Assembly (NCBI RefSeq): GCF_033283405.1
Contig: NZ_JAWMQR010000006.1
Coordinates: 124,001-188,000, forward strand
Direction of reading: 5' to 3'
From: Halioxenophilus sp033283405
GTDB taxonomy: Bacteria; Pseudomonadota; Gammaproteobacteria; Pseudomonadales; Cellvibrionaceae
DNA length: 64,000 nt
Under the pieces are notes generated by a model. That model ran no database searches and was not told the origin of the DNA. It saw nothing but the letters and a program-made list of their open reading frames with translations. The first letter of the stretch is position 1. Each line of letters starts with the position of its first letter. The translations under genes were made by a program, and so were the position numbers. Positions 24,128 through 34,500 of this stretch are shown piece by piece.

Positions 24128-25867
24128 TTAACTCTGTCTGAGCTTTACTTTTTTGAGAAACGGTTTGCCGTGGAATGGATTGATGCCAGCCTGTTTTCGC
24201 CATGGATGAACTTCACCGTAAGAAATCGGTTCAATAAGCGCAGGCTGTGATTGCCTGATAAAAAGCAATCCGTGTTTGGTTTGCCGAACTTCGGCTGGTG
24301 TCATGAGCGGTCTGCCAGCTTCGCTGGTGTTTTCCTGCAAGCCGTTTTCGCTTGGCGATAATCCGGCGCTCATAACGCTTTGGCTGCCCAATAACTGGCT
24401 GATCATCTCCAGCGTTTTGGGTGAACGCTGGCCAGGGAGGAATTGTTTTATTTCCGTTTCGGAAAGCAGTGTTTCTACCGCTGTTTTGCCGTAGGTTTTT
24501 TCAAAGGCAGAAATGTCCTGGAAAATAATGTGCAGCAATAAGCCGTAAGAGCGACCCCAGGTGAGCAGATTTTCCAGGCCGTGAATTTTGTAGTTGGTGG
24601 CTTCATCCATGATGAAATACACGCGCACGGATTTATTCTCGTGGCGTTTAATGGCGGTCATGGCGCACCATTGTATAAGCCCGATATAGCTTTTATACGC
24701 CTCCATGCGGCTGGCATCGGCAACGATAAATAAGCTGGTAGGCGTATCTTTAGATTTTAGGTCGTTCATCCTGAAGCTTGAGCGCCGCATTGCAGGTGCA
24801 AGCCTGCCAAACGCAAAAGGCGCAAGAGCTTGTTGCGCTCCACTGATAAAAGAGTCGAAGGTTCGGCTTTCGCCGTTACCCATGAGAGCAAGCAAGCCTC
24901 TGGCTTGCGCTCGTACCCATTGAATAAATTCCGCTAAATCGGCAGCATCATGGATTTGTGCCCAGGCACAGCTTTCGATGGGCATCGGCCCATCTGGGAG
25001 TGGATTACCTTCCAGATCAATTCCCACCACCCAACGAAGGTTATGTTCAAGCGCTTCACGATCCTCGATCAGCAGCGCCACAGATGACAGTGTTGCATCG
25101 CGGCCTTCGATCATGGTTTCAAGAAGTTTGGCAATTCCAATGCAGTGCCGTGAACCTTCGCGCCAATAGGTATTCTCACCATCGTTTTGTGCAGGCTCAG
25201 GCAGAATTTGTGCGCTTTGTTCTCGAAGGTCATCGGGAACATCACGCAAACCCCCAGGCCGCTCAAGATCATCAACGATGATATCGAGCGGGTTATAACA
25301 ATCACTCTCTCCAATAATGCTTTGCCACAATCCGCCAGGATTGAGCACCCGCACTTTCTCGCCACGCTTTTCAAGAGGCTTTTTCAGGATGCAGACCAAC
25401 TCACCTTTGAAGTCACTGAAGACTTTTGACTGCTTGATCGAAAGGCCATTGGTAATAACGCTGTAAATTCCCTTACCTGATCCGGCAGGCGCAACCGTTA
25501 GTGCATTGGATGCATAGTCGCTGAAGATAGGGCTTTTACCCCCGGTGGCCATTCTTCCCCAGAATGGTCCGGTCAGCTTTTTACTGAATTCTTTCTTGAG
25601 GTCTTTCTCAGTAGCCCAGCTCGCCGTTCCATCTTTGCCAGTAGCCTGATGGGCACTTGTCCATTCAAAGAAGCGTGCAATAAAGGTAAGGCAATGAATG
25701 ACAATGCGCAGCCCCATTAAAGCGGTTACGCCATACAAAACCGCAGGTAGCCATTGCAGTTCACTGCCAACATATAGCGGCCCCACTTGGAAACAGCCCC
25801 AGGCCAATAGGCCCGAGACTATAACCAAGCTTGGGAAGTGATCGCCGAGCGATTGCCGTTGCTGCAT
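24128..25867 (-). CDS. TraG/VirD4-type conjugative coupling protein
   Basis: A 579-residue ATPase. Two N-terminal membrane spans (SLVIVSGLLAWGCF and WLPAVLYGVTALMGLRIVI) precede the Walker A motif APAGSGKG near residue 126-133 and Walker B VYFIMDEATN near residue 425, with LHIIFQDISAFEKTYG after it, the classic T4CP layout. It couples the relaxase-DNA complex to a transfer channel. The ATG at 25867 is chosen because GAGGG lies eight bases before it; an ATG at 25891 would overlap the preceding gene and has no site. The element itself has no channel, so this protein must dock onto a helper system. Confidence 0.9.
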   Translation of the reverse strand: MQQRQSLGDHFPSLVIVSGLLAWGCFQVGPLYVGSELQWLPAVLYGVTALMGLRIVIHCLTFIARFFEWTSAHQATGKDGTASWATEKDLKKEFSKKLTGPFWGRMATGGKSPIFSDYASNALTVAPAGSGKGIYSVITNGLSIKQSKVFSDFKGELVCILKKPLEKRGEKVRVLNPGGLWQSIIGESDCYNPLDIIVDDLERPGGLRDVPDDLREQSAQILPEPAQNDGENTYWREGSRHCIGIAKLLETMIEGRDATLSSVALLIEDREALEHNLRWVVGIDLEGNPLPDGPMPIESCAWAQIHDAADLAEFIQWVRAQARGLLALMGNGESRTFDSFISGAQQALAPFAFGRLAPAMRRSSFRMNDLKSKDTPTSLFIVADASRMEAYKSYIGLIQWCAMTAIKRHENKSVRVYFIMDEATNYKIHGLENLLTWGRSYGLLLHIIFQDISAFEKTYGKTAVETLLSETEIKQFLPGQRSPKTLEMISQLLGSQSVMSAGLSPSENGLQENTSEAGRPLMTPAEVRQTKHGLLFIRQSQPALIEPISYGEVHPWRKQAGINPFHGKPFLKKVKLRQS

Positions 25868-25871
25868 AGCG

Positions 25872-26729
25872 CTAGCCCTCGACATAACCATGCCGAATGC
25901 GAATAAGGCTGGGTTTGTCTACGCCATTAGCGCTGAAGTAGTCGCGCCAAAAACGGCTCAACTCTTCCTCGCTATAGCAATAGCTGAATTCGCCTTGCCC
26001 ATAGCCATGGCGCTGAATCATCAACAGCTCAACATCAATGCCTTCCATGGAATCCGGCTTCAAACGACCGTAAACAGGTCGTTTGGAAAACACGGAGAAT
26101 GGAGGCATGTCGTTTTGCGTTCGGCAAAACTGCACGCTATCGCTGTTCTGAATCAGGTCACTCACGACAATTAGGCGATCACCAGGCCGCAAAGGCTGGA
26201 AATGGCGAATGCCTTTGACCATCTCCAAAATGGGCGACTGATAACGCTGGCGACTAGCGGCATCAGGTGACAGCACCGAAGCAATGGCAGGCGCGAACAC
26301 CTTTTCGTAGAGCCGCTGCTTTTGCTTTGCCAGGAAGCCAGCGCTTGCGCCTTCTGCATTGACTGCTTCCAATTCCGCAGCACTGGTTGCCTGCCCACAA
26401 ACATGGAACCGGGCTTTGGGTACAGAACCAATCTGATCCTCAGCCGTTGTCACAACACTCAAGCGTTCATTGAAATCCAAGCTTTTATAAAGCTGATCCA
26501 AATAACGCTTGAGTGAGCGTGCCTGTTCATCATTGAAACGCGGCTCACTTACATCCAACAGCACAACCGTTTGCGGTTGCGGTGCATTGGCAAAGCAGCC
26601 AACTTGATCGGCAGTGACTTTGCCCATGGATTGCCAAGCCATGTATCCCATACCGCCCATGGCAACAGCCAAGGCGCTTGAGAGTGCAGCAAGTTTCAAT
26701 GGGTTATTTCCGCGAGATCGTCTTCTCAT
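25872..26729 (-). CDS. Membrane-anchored protein with a von Willebrand A-like fold
   Basis: A 285-residue protein. A basic start (MRRRSRGNNPLKL) is followed by one membrane span (residues about 13-33), so the body is periplasmic. QTVVLLDVSEPRFNDEQARS near residue 53 looks like the first strand of a vWA domain, and DRLIVVSDLIQNSDSVQFC near residue 185 like the later metal-side strand; the DxSxS metal motif is only partly present (DVSEP). This is a structural guess. The start overlaps the stop of the preceding gene in ATGA (26726-26729), and the end lies just before traD, so the three are co-expressed. Confidence 0.68.
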   Translation of the reverse strand: MRRRSRGNNPLKLAALSSALAVAMGGMGYMAWQSMGKVTADQVGCFANAPQPQTVVLLDVSEPRFNDEQARSLKRYLDQLYKSLDFNERLSVVTTAEDQIGSVPKARFHVCGQATSAAELEAVNAEGASAGFLAKQKQRLYEKVFAPAIASVLSPDAASRQRYQSPILEMVKGIRHFQPLRPGDRLIVVSDLIQNSDSVQFCRTQNDMPPFSVFSKRPVYGRLKPDSMEGIDVELLMIQRHGYGQGEFSYCYSEEELSRFWRDYFSANGVDKPSLIRIRHGYVEG

Positions 26730-28000
26730 GGCTTCTTACCTCCAGTGGCGTTAAGAACATCGTTAAAAATCAGGGAGAGCCGCTTAACGGCTTGGTTTTT
26801 TTCGATCAGTAATTCGGAGTGAAAGGCCCGCGCCTCCGGGCAGGCGCGAAATGCAGGGATTTCGAAGTCCAGGTATTTTTCAAAGGAAACCATCCGATTG
26901 AGCGCATCCATCGGAATATCCTGGTCTTCGCCAGAAATGCAGTTGTAGGAGGTGATCAGCTCAGCCAGCTTGCCGCGACACTGGTTTTCAGCCTCTTTGG
27001 CGCTTTCATCCAGGTGACGCTTTGCTTCATGGCAAGCGGAGACAGCCTTGTTGTATTTATCAACCGACTTCTTCTTGGACTCTACGGCTTCCTCAAGGGA
27101 CTTCTTGCAATCATCGAAATGGTCGTTGACCTCATCCTTGTAAAAATCAACGGTATCGTGAATGTCTTCCTTGGCCGCTTCTTCGGCGCGTTGCAAACGA
27201 CCGATTTCAGGGTAAGGACAATCGAAGCTATGAATACCTTTGTGGAAGGCAAACACGCTCATGCAGCCACCCATCAAAATCAGGAAAATGGCTTCTGGTG
27301 TTTTCAGCATTTCCAGATAGGCAGGCAGGGAATGATGGACTGCATCGATGGATTCTTGGGTGCGAACAAGCCCCACAGTCAGATGGAAAAACACCATCAC
27401 CGCGATAAAGCCAATGAACTGCACTCTGGCTTTGTTGCGCTTGCGGCGAAAATATTCATCGTCGCTATCCAGCGCATTCTTGCCGTAATCGCGATACCGA
27501 CCAATGAAAAAGCCAGCGCTTGCGCAGGCCGCAACATTGGTCATCGAGATCAAGAAGCTGGTAACGAGTGCCGCCGTTGGCCCGGCCACCATATGGGCGT
27601 TACCGAAAAACGCCGCATTGATAATGGATTCACCGAATACGGTCAGCAGCAGCACCAGCACGCCTTGAAGCACCGGAGGCGCTTCATTGGTTGACACATA
27701 ACCATGACGTAGCTGTGCCGCTTGCAGCGATTTTTTGGTAAAACTGTGTGCCTGGGCCTTATCGGCAATGTCTTGCGAGGCGCAGGCGTAGAGATATTCC
27801 AAATCCTCACTGCGTGAGATTGGAATCTCGTTCTGGCCCTCAAGCTCAGGGTTGAGCTTTTCCGCCTTGGAACATTGCTGCTTTAGGGCAAACAGCTTTT
27901 GCTGGATTGGCCTCTCATGGTCTGAGAGGAGCTTTTGGAATTGGCCATCTAATTTCTGGCCAATGATGGCTTGAATGCCAGTTCGGTCGAATGCGCTCAT
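26726..28000 (-). CDS. Large membrane and coiled-coil protein, first gene of the mobilization operon
   Basis: A 424-residue protein of unknown family. The N-terminal third is helical and charged. At least four membrane spans follow (VLQGVLVLLLTVFGESII, AALVTSFLISMTNVAA, FIGFIAVMVFFHLTVGL, AIFLILMGGCMSVFAF), then a long coiled coil with DCKKSLEEAVESKKKSVDKY. The ATG at 28000 has GGAG eight bases before. Its partners are a periplasmic vWA-like protein and the coupling protein. The set could form a membrane docking unit for a foreign transfer channel; this is inference. Confidence 0.75.
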   Translation of the reverse strand: MSAFDRTGIQAIIGQKLDGQFQKLLSDHERPIQQKLFALKQQCSKAEKLNPELEGQNEIPISRSEDLEYLYACASQDIADKAQAHSFTKKSLQAAQLRHGYVSTNEAPPVLQGVLVLLLTVFGESIINAAFFGNAHMVAGPTAALVTSFLISMTNVAACASAGFFIGRYRDYGKNALDSDDEYFRRKRNKARVQFIGFIAVMVFFHLTVGLVRTQESIDAVHHSLPAYLEMLKTPEAIFLILMGGCMSVFAFHKGIHSFDCPYPEIGRLQRAEEAAKEDIHDTVDFYKDEVNDHFDDCKKSLEEAVESKKKSVDKYNKAVSACHEAKRHLDESAKEAENQCRGKLAELITSYNCISGEDQDIPMDALNRMVSFEKYLDFEIPAFRACPEARAFHSELLIEKNQAVKRLSLIFNDVLNATGGKKP

Positions 28001-28173
28001 AGTAGGCTCCGGCAAGGACTAAGTAACAGCCACATATGTGACTGGCCGTTCGGCGTTCACCGGGCGCAATACCCCCTGAAAGCCAATGTTTGCTACTATG
28101 CAGCTTCAGAAAACGAACAAAAAAGAACACAAAGTGCGAATAAACTGCGAATACTGGGTTAGTTGGCCGAGAT

Positions 28174-29115
28174 ATGAATCAGAAAAAAGCGAAGGTTCTG
28201 ATCAAGGACTATTTGAGAGAAACTGGCCGCAAGGGTGTAACCAGCCTGATGCGGGACTTAGCAAAATTCGAGGGCAGCAGCATATTCTCCAAAAGAACGC
28301 TGGAATTATGGCTGCAAGAACAAGACAGGCAGCTTGATGATCGCAACTGGGATGTCGTAAGCCGTTTTATTGAGTCTGATAAATTCAAAAGCGTAGTTCC
28401 CTATATGAATGAGGGAAGCGCTAATGAGCGTTTGAAACAGGTTGCCGAAGGTTTTATCGCGCTCTATGGGAAAATCGAGCATCCCGATGGCATGTATATT
28501 CTGCCTTCACGAATTCAAGAACAGGGAATGATTGCCGTTCGGGAGCTTGACGGAAATTGGGAGAACATCCCGAACCAAGCAGATCGAGATGTTCCGCGCA
28601 CCATTTGCAAGATGGAGCCCATCCCCGGAACACGGTATGCAAAATTCGCTTATTTAGCGTTATTTCGTTCACGGCAAATTTCAGCAACAGGCTTGGTCAT
28701 CTACCTCAATAGTGATGAGCTGAAAGAATACGACTACTGCCATATGTTTGTGTTGCAGTTATGGCGGCGGCGAGACCCACAGACAGGCTCGAACATGCCT
28801 GGCGAACTGACCTTTCTGATTGATGGAAAAGACCAGCCGGAATTTTCTATATCCAGTGTTCTCAACCAGTATTTCTACAAAAGCGATGACCCCATCGTGA
28901 CCAGGGGCGGAGTGAAATACGAAGCCACAACAAATCCTGAAACCGATGAGATGGAGCTGAGAGGGAAATTATCTGCGAAGCAGACCTTTAAATTTGGTTT
29001 TAATGAAGCGGCTGGAAGCACCGTTTTGCTGAAGAAAAACAAAAGCCCATTTCCAGAAGAAGAGAAAATTATTGATCAATTGCTAGAGGACGTGCTACCC
29101 CATGGCTATGCCTAA
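28174..29115 (+). CDS. Unrecognised 313-residue protein, paired with an ankyrin protein
   Basis: I do not recognise the family. The N-terminal 80 residues look helical and could include a DNA-binding-like region (KDYLRETGRKGVTSLMRDLA, then SKRTLELWLQEQDR). The rest is a mixed alpha/beta domain with many aromatic residues (LFRSRQISATGLVIYLNS, MFVLQLWRRRDPQTG). No membrane span or signal peptide. It is transcribed away from the mobilization operon, from a shared 173-bp divergent promoter region, and its end overlaps the ankyrin gene by 14 bases. Candidates include a regulator of the mobilization genes or a small defence module; neither is shown. Confidence 0.7.
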   Translation: MNQKKAKVLIKDYLRETGRKGVTSLMRDLAKFEGSSIFSKRTLELWLQEQDRQLDDRNWDVVSRFIESDKFKSVVPYMNEGSANERLKQVAEGFIALYGKIEHPDGMYILPSRIQEQGMIAVRELDGNWENIPNQADRDVPRTICKMEPIPGTRYAKFAYLALFRSRQISATGLVIYLNSDELKEYDYCHMFVLQLWRRRDPQTGSNMPGELTFLIDGKDQPEFSISSVLNQYFYKSDDPIVTRGGVKYEATTNPETDEMELRGKLSAKQTFKFGFNEAAGSTVLLKKNKSPFPEEEKIIDQLLEDVLPHGYA

Positions 29116-29479
29116 ACCAAAACTGTTTGGGCGGAAAGGGACGTCAGTGCCGCCAGAGGTGCCTAATATATTTTTAGCTGCTGAGAACAATGATGTTAAG
29201 GCGCTCGAAATTGCTCTTCAGCATTACGATGTGAATGAGCAGGATGAGAGTGGCTTAACCGCACTTCATTATGCCGCCAGCACATTAGCTAACCGCGCAA
29301 TTGATCGCTTGCTCAATGAACCAGGGATTGATGCTTCCATTGCAGACGACTTTGGCAGAAGTGCTGCAACCGTTGCCTATGAGTGTTGGAATGATTTAGC
29401 AGATCGCGTCGTCGATAAACTCAATCCTCATTGTTACCCCTGGCTTTACGAGACACCGGAAGACCCGGTGGCTCCATAA
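29102..29479 (+). CDS. Small ankyrin-repeat protein
   Basis: A 125-residue protein. NIFLAAENNDVKALEIALQH and YDVNEQDESGLTALHYAAST with the TALHYAA signature form at least two ankyrin repeats, and ASIADDFGRSAATVAYEC a third. There is no signal peptide. Ankyrin repeats mediate protein contacts, so it may bind the product of the overlapping upstream gene. The start at 29102 lies inside the end of that gene, an arrangement that suggests translational coupling. Confidence 0.8.
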   Translation: MAMPKPKLFGRKGTSVPPEVPNIFLAAENNDVKALEIALQHYDVNEQDESGLTALHYAASTLANRAIDRLLNEPGIDASIADDFGRSAATVAYECWNDLADRVVDKLNPHCYPWLYETPEDPVAP

Positions 29480-30173
29480 AAAGAGGAACATCCATAACCC
29501 CAGTCGCCCGTTGAACCAAGTCTTTTTGCAGTGCAAAAATCGAACAAATCTGCGGGCTAGGCCCCAGAGACGCTGGTGATAAAGGGCGACCGCAAGATGT
29601 GTATGTACTACGTTCATACCATCTTGGCAGGGAGATCACTGCCGTTCTCCCGTGCACCCTCTGGGCCGCTCTAAGCTTCCCTTGGTTCCTATCGGAACAC
29701 TGCGATCAGGCAAGAGCTGGTGTGGTGCTTTCACGGCATCGAGCCATTCCAGCACCAGCAAACGATTGGCCGTTTGATCACCACTTGGGGAGCCTCCGAG
29801 CTACCCCAAGACCCCATGGCAAGGTGGAGATTTCAGTTCTCCCCCCTTTGATCCCCCATCGACCACTGGGCATTTCATAGCCCCTTGGAACCCTAGACCA
29901 ACCGTGCGCCGATTGGATGCCGTGAGCGTTTCGCCGCTCAACCCCGACCCCTGTTTCGCCAGTGGATGACGACCAAGGGAAGCCCTTGGATGCTATAGCA
30001 GACAGTTCAATCCTATCCAAATTCCCTATCTATCACCTTGCTAATCAGGCTTTATTGGGCTAAACCATTTCAATTCCTATATAATCCGTCTAATTCATAT
30101 TTACATCATGCATATCATGTGTAACTTATGTCGGATGTTGCTGGCTTGACCTGAATAAAGAGGAAACCAAGAC
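29480..30173. other. 694-bp gene-free region between the ankyrin gene and the defence block
   Basis: No convincing coding frame on either strand. TTTTTGCA-G-TGCAAAAA is a perfect 17-bp palindrome at 29523-29539. CTTGGGG (29784-29790) and CCCCAAG (29804-29810) form a further dyad. The right part (about 30050-30150) turns AT-rich before the excisionase-like gene and may hold the promoter of the defence operon. It could also hold an origin of transfer, an RNA gene or a dead gene; none can be named. Confidence 0.45.
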
Positions 30174-30386
30174 ATGCCTAATCGGTGGCTATCCGTTGAG
30201 GAAATCAGTGAATACCTGGGCGTGAGTAAAGACACTATCTACGCGTGGAGAAGCAAAAAGGGATTGCCCGCCCACCGAATAGGTCGCTTTTGGAAGTTCA
30301 AAACCGATGAGGTCGATGAATGGGTTCGCTCTGGCCAAGCCGCCGAGCCTGATCCAGAAGATGTCGTAGATGACAAAAGGAATTGA
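30174..30386 (+). CDS. Excisionase-type helix-turn-helix protein heading the defence operon
   Basis: A 70-residue protein of the MerR-like HTH_17 type: WLSVEEISEYLGVSKDTIYA then WRSKKGLPAHRIGRFWKFK and DEVDEWVRSG, which is a near-consensus for this family. AGAGG lies before the ATG. Such proteins act as excisionases or small repressors. Its position 70 bases before the C5 methyltransferase gene, far from the recombinase, suggests control of the defence operon; a role in excision is the alternative. The tail after the HTH is acidic. Confidence 0.88.
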   Translation: MPNRWLSVEEISEYLGVSKDTIYAWRSKKGLPAHRIGRFWKFKTDEVDEWVRSGQAAEPDPEDVVDDKRN

Positions 30387-30456
30387 TAGGAGAGCGTGAG
30401 TTCACTATTTAGGGAATGGGTTAAATTTTGAGTGCTTTTGTGGAGATTGTTGAAAT

Positions 30457-31497
30457 ATGACGATGGCTTGTATTGATTTGTTTTGTGGGGCTGGTGGTTT
30501 GACGCATGGTTTCGTTAAGGAAGGCCTGCCAGTGGCTGCGGGAATTGATATTGATGATGCTTGTAGATATCCCTATGAACAAAACAACGAGTCTGTATTT
30601 CTACAAAAAGACGTGAGTGAAGTTTCAGCGGAAGATTTAGAACAATTTTTTGGCGACGCCAAAATCAGAATACTTGCGGGCTGTGCGCCCTGCCAACCTT
30701 TCTCAACTTACTCTCAACGATACGATCTGAATAGAAATGAGCGGTGGGGGCTACTATACGAATTTGCCCGTTTGGCGGAGGAAACTCTGCCGGAAATCAT
30801 CACAATGGAAAATGTACCCAGCGTACAAAAACATGAAGTTTTCCCTGATTTCGTTCTGCATTTGGAGAATCTGGGGTATCACGTCTGGTATCAAGTTGTA
30901 GACAGCACACACTATGGTGTTCCGCAGACCAGGAAAAGGATGGTGCTCTTAGCTTCCTTGTATGGCCCTATAGAATTGATAGAAAGAACACACAAGAAGC
31001 CAAAGACGGTCAAACAGGCAATAGGTCGTTTGAAACCCATTGCTGCTGGTGAAAACGCACCTAGGGACAGACTCCACGTTTCAGCCACATTAAGTGATAT
31101 CAATTTGAAACGCATCAAGTCATCTAAGCCTGGGGGCACTTGGCGTGATTGGCCCAAACACCTTATTGCAGATTGCCATAAGGAGAGTTCTGGCAAAACT
31201 TATCCCAGTGTCTACGGGCGGATGGAGTGGGATAAGCCTGCACCAACTATGACTACTCAATGCTATGGCTATGGTAATGGGCGTTTCGGCCACCCCGAAC
31301 AAGATCGAGCTATCTCGTTACGTGAGGCCGCAGTCATACAGGGATTTCCTAGAAACTACAAATTCGTAGAAAAAGGAGGCCCGGTTGAATTTAGAACGTT
31401 AGGTAGATTGATCGGAAATGCCGTTCCTGTTGGTTTAGGACAGGCTATTGCCAAGAGCATCAAGGCACACCTGGAAGCACAGGGTTTGATCGAATAA
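30457..31497 (+). CDS. drmMII: DNA cytosine-5 methyltransferase of the DISARM locus (DrmMII-like)
   Basis: A 346-residue enzyme with the full C5 set: motif I CIDLFCGAGGLTHGF, motif IV GCAPCQPFS with nucleophile C79, motif VI MENVPS, motif VIII QTRKRM, and motifs IX-X with REAAVIQGFP and LIGNAVPVGL. It methylates cytosine at C5 in a target that cannot be read from sequence. In class 2 DISARM the C5 enzyme is DrmMII; here it stands beside class 1 genes (drmD, drmMI), which is unusual. The ATG at 30457 has GGAG eleven bases before. It is the first large gene of an eight-gene run in one direction. Confidence 0.9.
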   Translation: MTMACIDLFCGAGGLTHGFVKEGLPVAAGIDIDDACRYPYEQNNESVFLQKDVSEVSAEDLEQFFGDAKIRILAGCAPCQPFSTYSQRYDLNRNERWGLLYEFARLAEETLPEIITMENVPSVQKHEVFPDFVLHLENLGYHVWYQVVDSTHYGVPQTRKRMVLLASLYGPIELIERTHKKPKTVKQAIGRLKPIAAGENAPRDRLHVSATLSDINLKRIKSSKPGGTWRDWPKHLIADCHKESSGKTYPSVYGRMEWDKPAPTMTTQCYGYGNGRFGHPEQDRAISLREAAVIQGFPRNYKFVEKGGPVEFRTLGRLIGNAVPVGLGQAIAKSIKAHLEAQGLIE

Positions 31498-31514
31498 TTA
31501 TGTGAGGAAGCCAA

Positions 31515-34500
31515 GTGGCTGATGGAATGACGAATGTAGCCAGAGAAACATTTTCTACTCCACCTGAGCCGGGGCAACTGGTAGAGGTGCGCCGCCGACA
31601 ATGGATTGTGGCCGATATTCAGCGCTCTCAATCCATATCTAATTTCACGAATAAACAACATTACGTCACATTATCATCGATTGATGAGGATGGTTTGGGC
31701 GAAGAATTGGAAGTCGTTTGGGAAATAGAACCAGGCGCTCACGTCATAGAACGTAAAGGACTTCCTTCCATCACGGGCTTTGATGCGCCTGAACGACTTG
31801 ACGCATTCCTCGACGCAGTTCGCTGGGGTGCTGCAACCAACGCCGATCGAGGTTTCCTCCAGGCTCCCTTTAGAAGCGGAGTTAGTATCGAAGATTTCCA
31901 GCTTGATCCACTTGTGAGAGCAATAGACTTGGCTCGCGCCAACCTACTTATTGCTGATGACGTTGGTCTTGGTAAAACCATTGAAGCCGGATTGGTGATA
32001 CAGGAACTACTGCTGCGGCATCGAGCACGGAGTGTCTTGGTCGTTTGTCCAGCGTCACTGCAAGAAAAGTGGCGTGTTGAGATGCTCGAAAAGTTCGGTT
32101 TGGAATTCAAAATCGTCGACACCGATTTCGTCAAGCGATTACGCCGAGAGCGAGGCATCCACGCAAATCCTTGGACTTCTTTTCCTCGTCTTATCGCATC
32201 CATGGACTGGATGAAAAGTGGTGAAGCGCTGCGTCTCATTCGAGATATTTTGCCCGTTCACCCAACATATCCACGAAAGTTCGACATTCTCGTCGTGGAT
32301 GAGGCGCATAATATCGCACCCTCGGGTTCGGGAAAGTATGCGATCGAAAGCCAACGCACGAAGCTTATCAGAACACTATCACCTCACTTTCAGCATCGCC
32401 TGTTCCTAACTGCAACTCCCCATAATGGCTATACGGAGTCCTTTACGTCCTTACTTGAGCTATTGGACGATCAACGTTTTGCGCGAACGGTATTGCCAGA
32501 TGAGGCGCAGCTTTCACAAGTAATGATCAGGCGGCTAAAAACAGATTTAGTAGACAAGGATGGAAACCGCCTGTATCCGACGCGGAGTTTGCAAGCTCTC
32601 AAGATTGATTACACGGAAGGCGAACGAGAAATTCACAGGTTGTTGGAAGCCTACGCGACTTCGAGATTGAGTTCGGCTGAAACCGGACAGGCAGAATTCG
32701 GTACTAAATTTATCAATAACTTGCTAAAGAAACGGCTGTTTTCGTCACCCGCTGCCTTTGCATCGACTTTGGAAAAACATGTAGAAAGCATTCATTCTGG
32801 TCACCAGAAGAAAAAAGATGCTATCGACGATAGGATATTGAGGAAGGTCATAGCAAAATCCCAGGAGGACTATGCGGATGATCGTACATACGAAGAAGCA
32901 CAAACTGAAGCAGTTGAAGAGGCAAGTCGCCGAGTTCCACCTCTGACGGAAGAGCAAAGAAATATACTTGTGCCAATGCGCGAATGGGCGCAGGCATACA
33001 TGAATCGCGTCGATAGCAAAGCCCAGGCGTTGATCGACTGGATCGAAACTCATCTGAAAAGTAACGACGAATGGAATGACAAGCGCGTCATTTTATTTAC
33101 CGAGTATAGAACGACGCTCGACTGGATTCAGAGAATATTAGCTACACATGGCTATGGTGGTGATCGACTATCCATACTGCACGGGGGTGTTGATCACCAG
33201 GATCGTGAACGGATCAAAGCATCTTTCCAAGCCCACCCGCAGCAATCACCCATTCGAATTTTGTTGGCAACCGATGCGGCGTCTGAAGGTATCGACCTTC
33301 AAAATCACTGTAATTACCTTATTCATTTAGAAATACCATACAACCCTAATGTCATGGAGCAGCGAAATGGTCGTATTGACCGTCATGGACAACGTGAGAA
33401 AGAGGTTTTCATTTGGCATCCTGTAGATGCGGATACATCCAAGGGCGCTGTTGGTGGACATGCTGATGACATTCTAAGAGCGCTGAGAAAGATTGATTCA
33501 ATGCGTCAGGACTTGGGGAGTGTAAATGCTCTGATAGAGCCGCAAATCTCTCAAGTCTTGGAAGGAACAAGAAGCAATCTCGAAACGAAAGCCGCAGAGA
33601 AGCAGATGGAATCTGCCAAGCGTTACATGCGAGCTGATGCCCGAATGCGTGAACGCATCGAAAGATTGCACACCCGTTTGATAGAAACCCAAACAGACTT
33701 CCATTTGACGCCCGATCGTATCCAAGCCGCAGTCGAAACGGCGCTTCAACTTGCTGAGAAGCCAGCGTTGAAGCCAGTCGAATTATCTGATGCGCGACCA
33801 GGCACAGTATTTGAAATGCCGCCATTGTCAGGTTCTTGGGCAAGATGTGCGGAAGGGTTGGAACATCCGCATACCCATGAAATACGCCCGATTACATTTG
33901 ATCATGACGTTGCCAAAGGCCGGGATGATGTTGTCTTAGTACATATGAATCATCGCTTGATTCAAATGTGCTTGCGGTTGCTTCGTGCCGAGGTGTGGGC
34001 TCAAGAAGACGTAAAGAAGCTGCACAGAGTTACGATCAAAACTTTGCCAGAGGGTCAACTTGAAAGCCCTGCAATCATTGTCCTGTCTCGTTTGGTTATT
34101 ACTGGCGGTAATCATCATAGGCTTCACGAAGAATTGATTGAAGCAGGAGGATTCCTTGGAGAGAAATCATTCAGACGTGAAACGCGTGTCAATGAAGTCA
34201 GACGTTGGATGGAAGAATCTACGACATGCAATATCAGTGATGCAACCGAACAAGCATTGAGAACAAGGTTCGATCGATATTTGGAGTCCGTGCAGTCGGC
34301 AGTCTCTAACCGTGCAAAAGAGCGACTCAAAAATCTGGTTAATACTCTGAATACTCAAAAAGATAAAGAGATCAAAAATATCAACGAAGTCCTGGATGAA
34401 CTCGAACGAACCATTCTTAACGAATTATCCGAGGATAGGTCTCCTGAACAGATGGAATTGTTTAGCGATACAGAGCGTACTCAGCTAAAGCGTGATATTC

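Noticed and set aside
29396..29880. Several 60-90 codon frames in the gene-free block
   Set aside because: They lie on both strands, overlap each other and the ankyrin gene, and have no start context.
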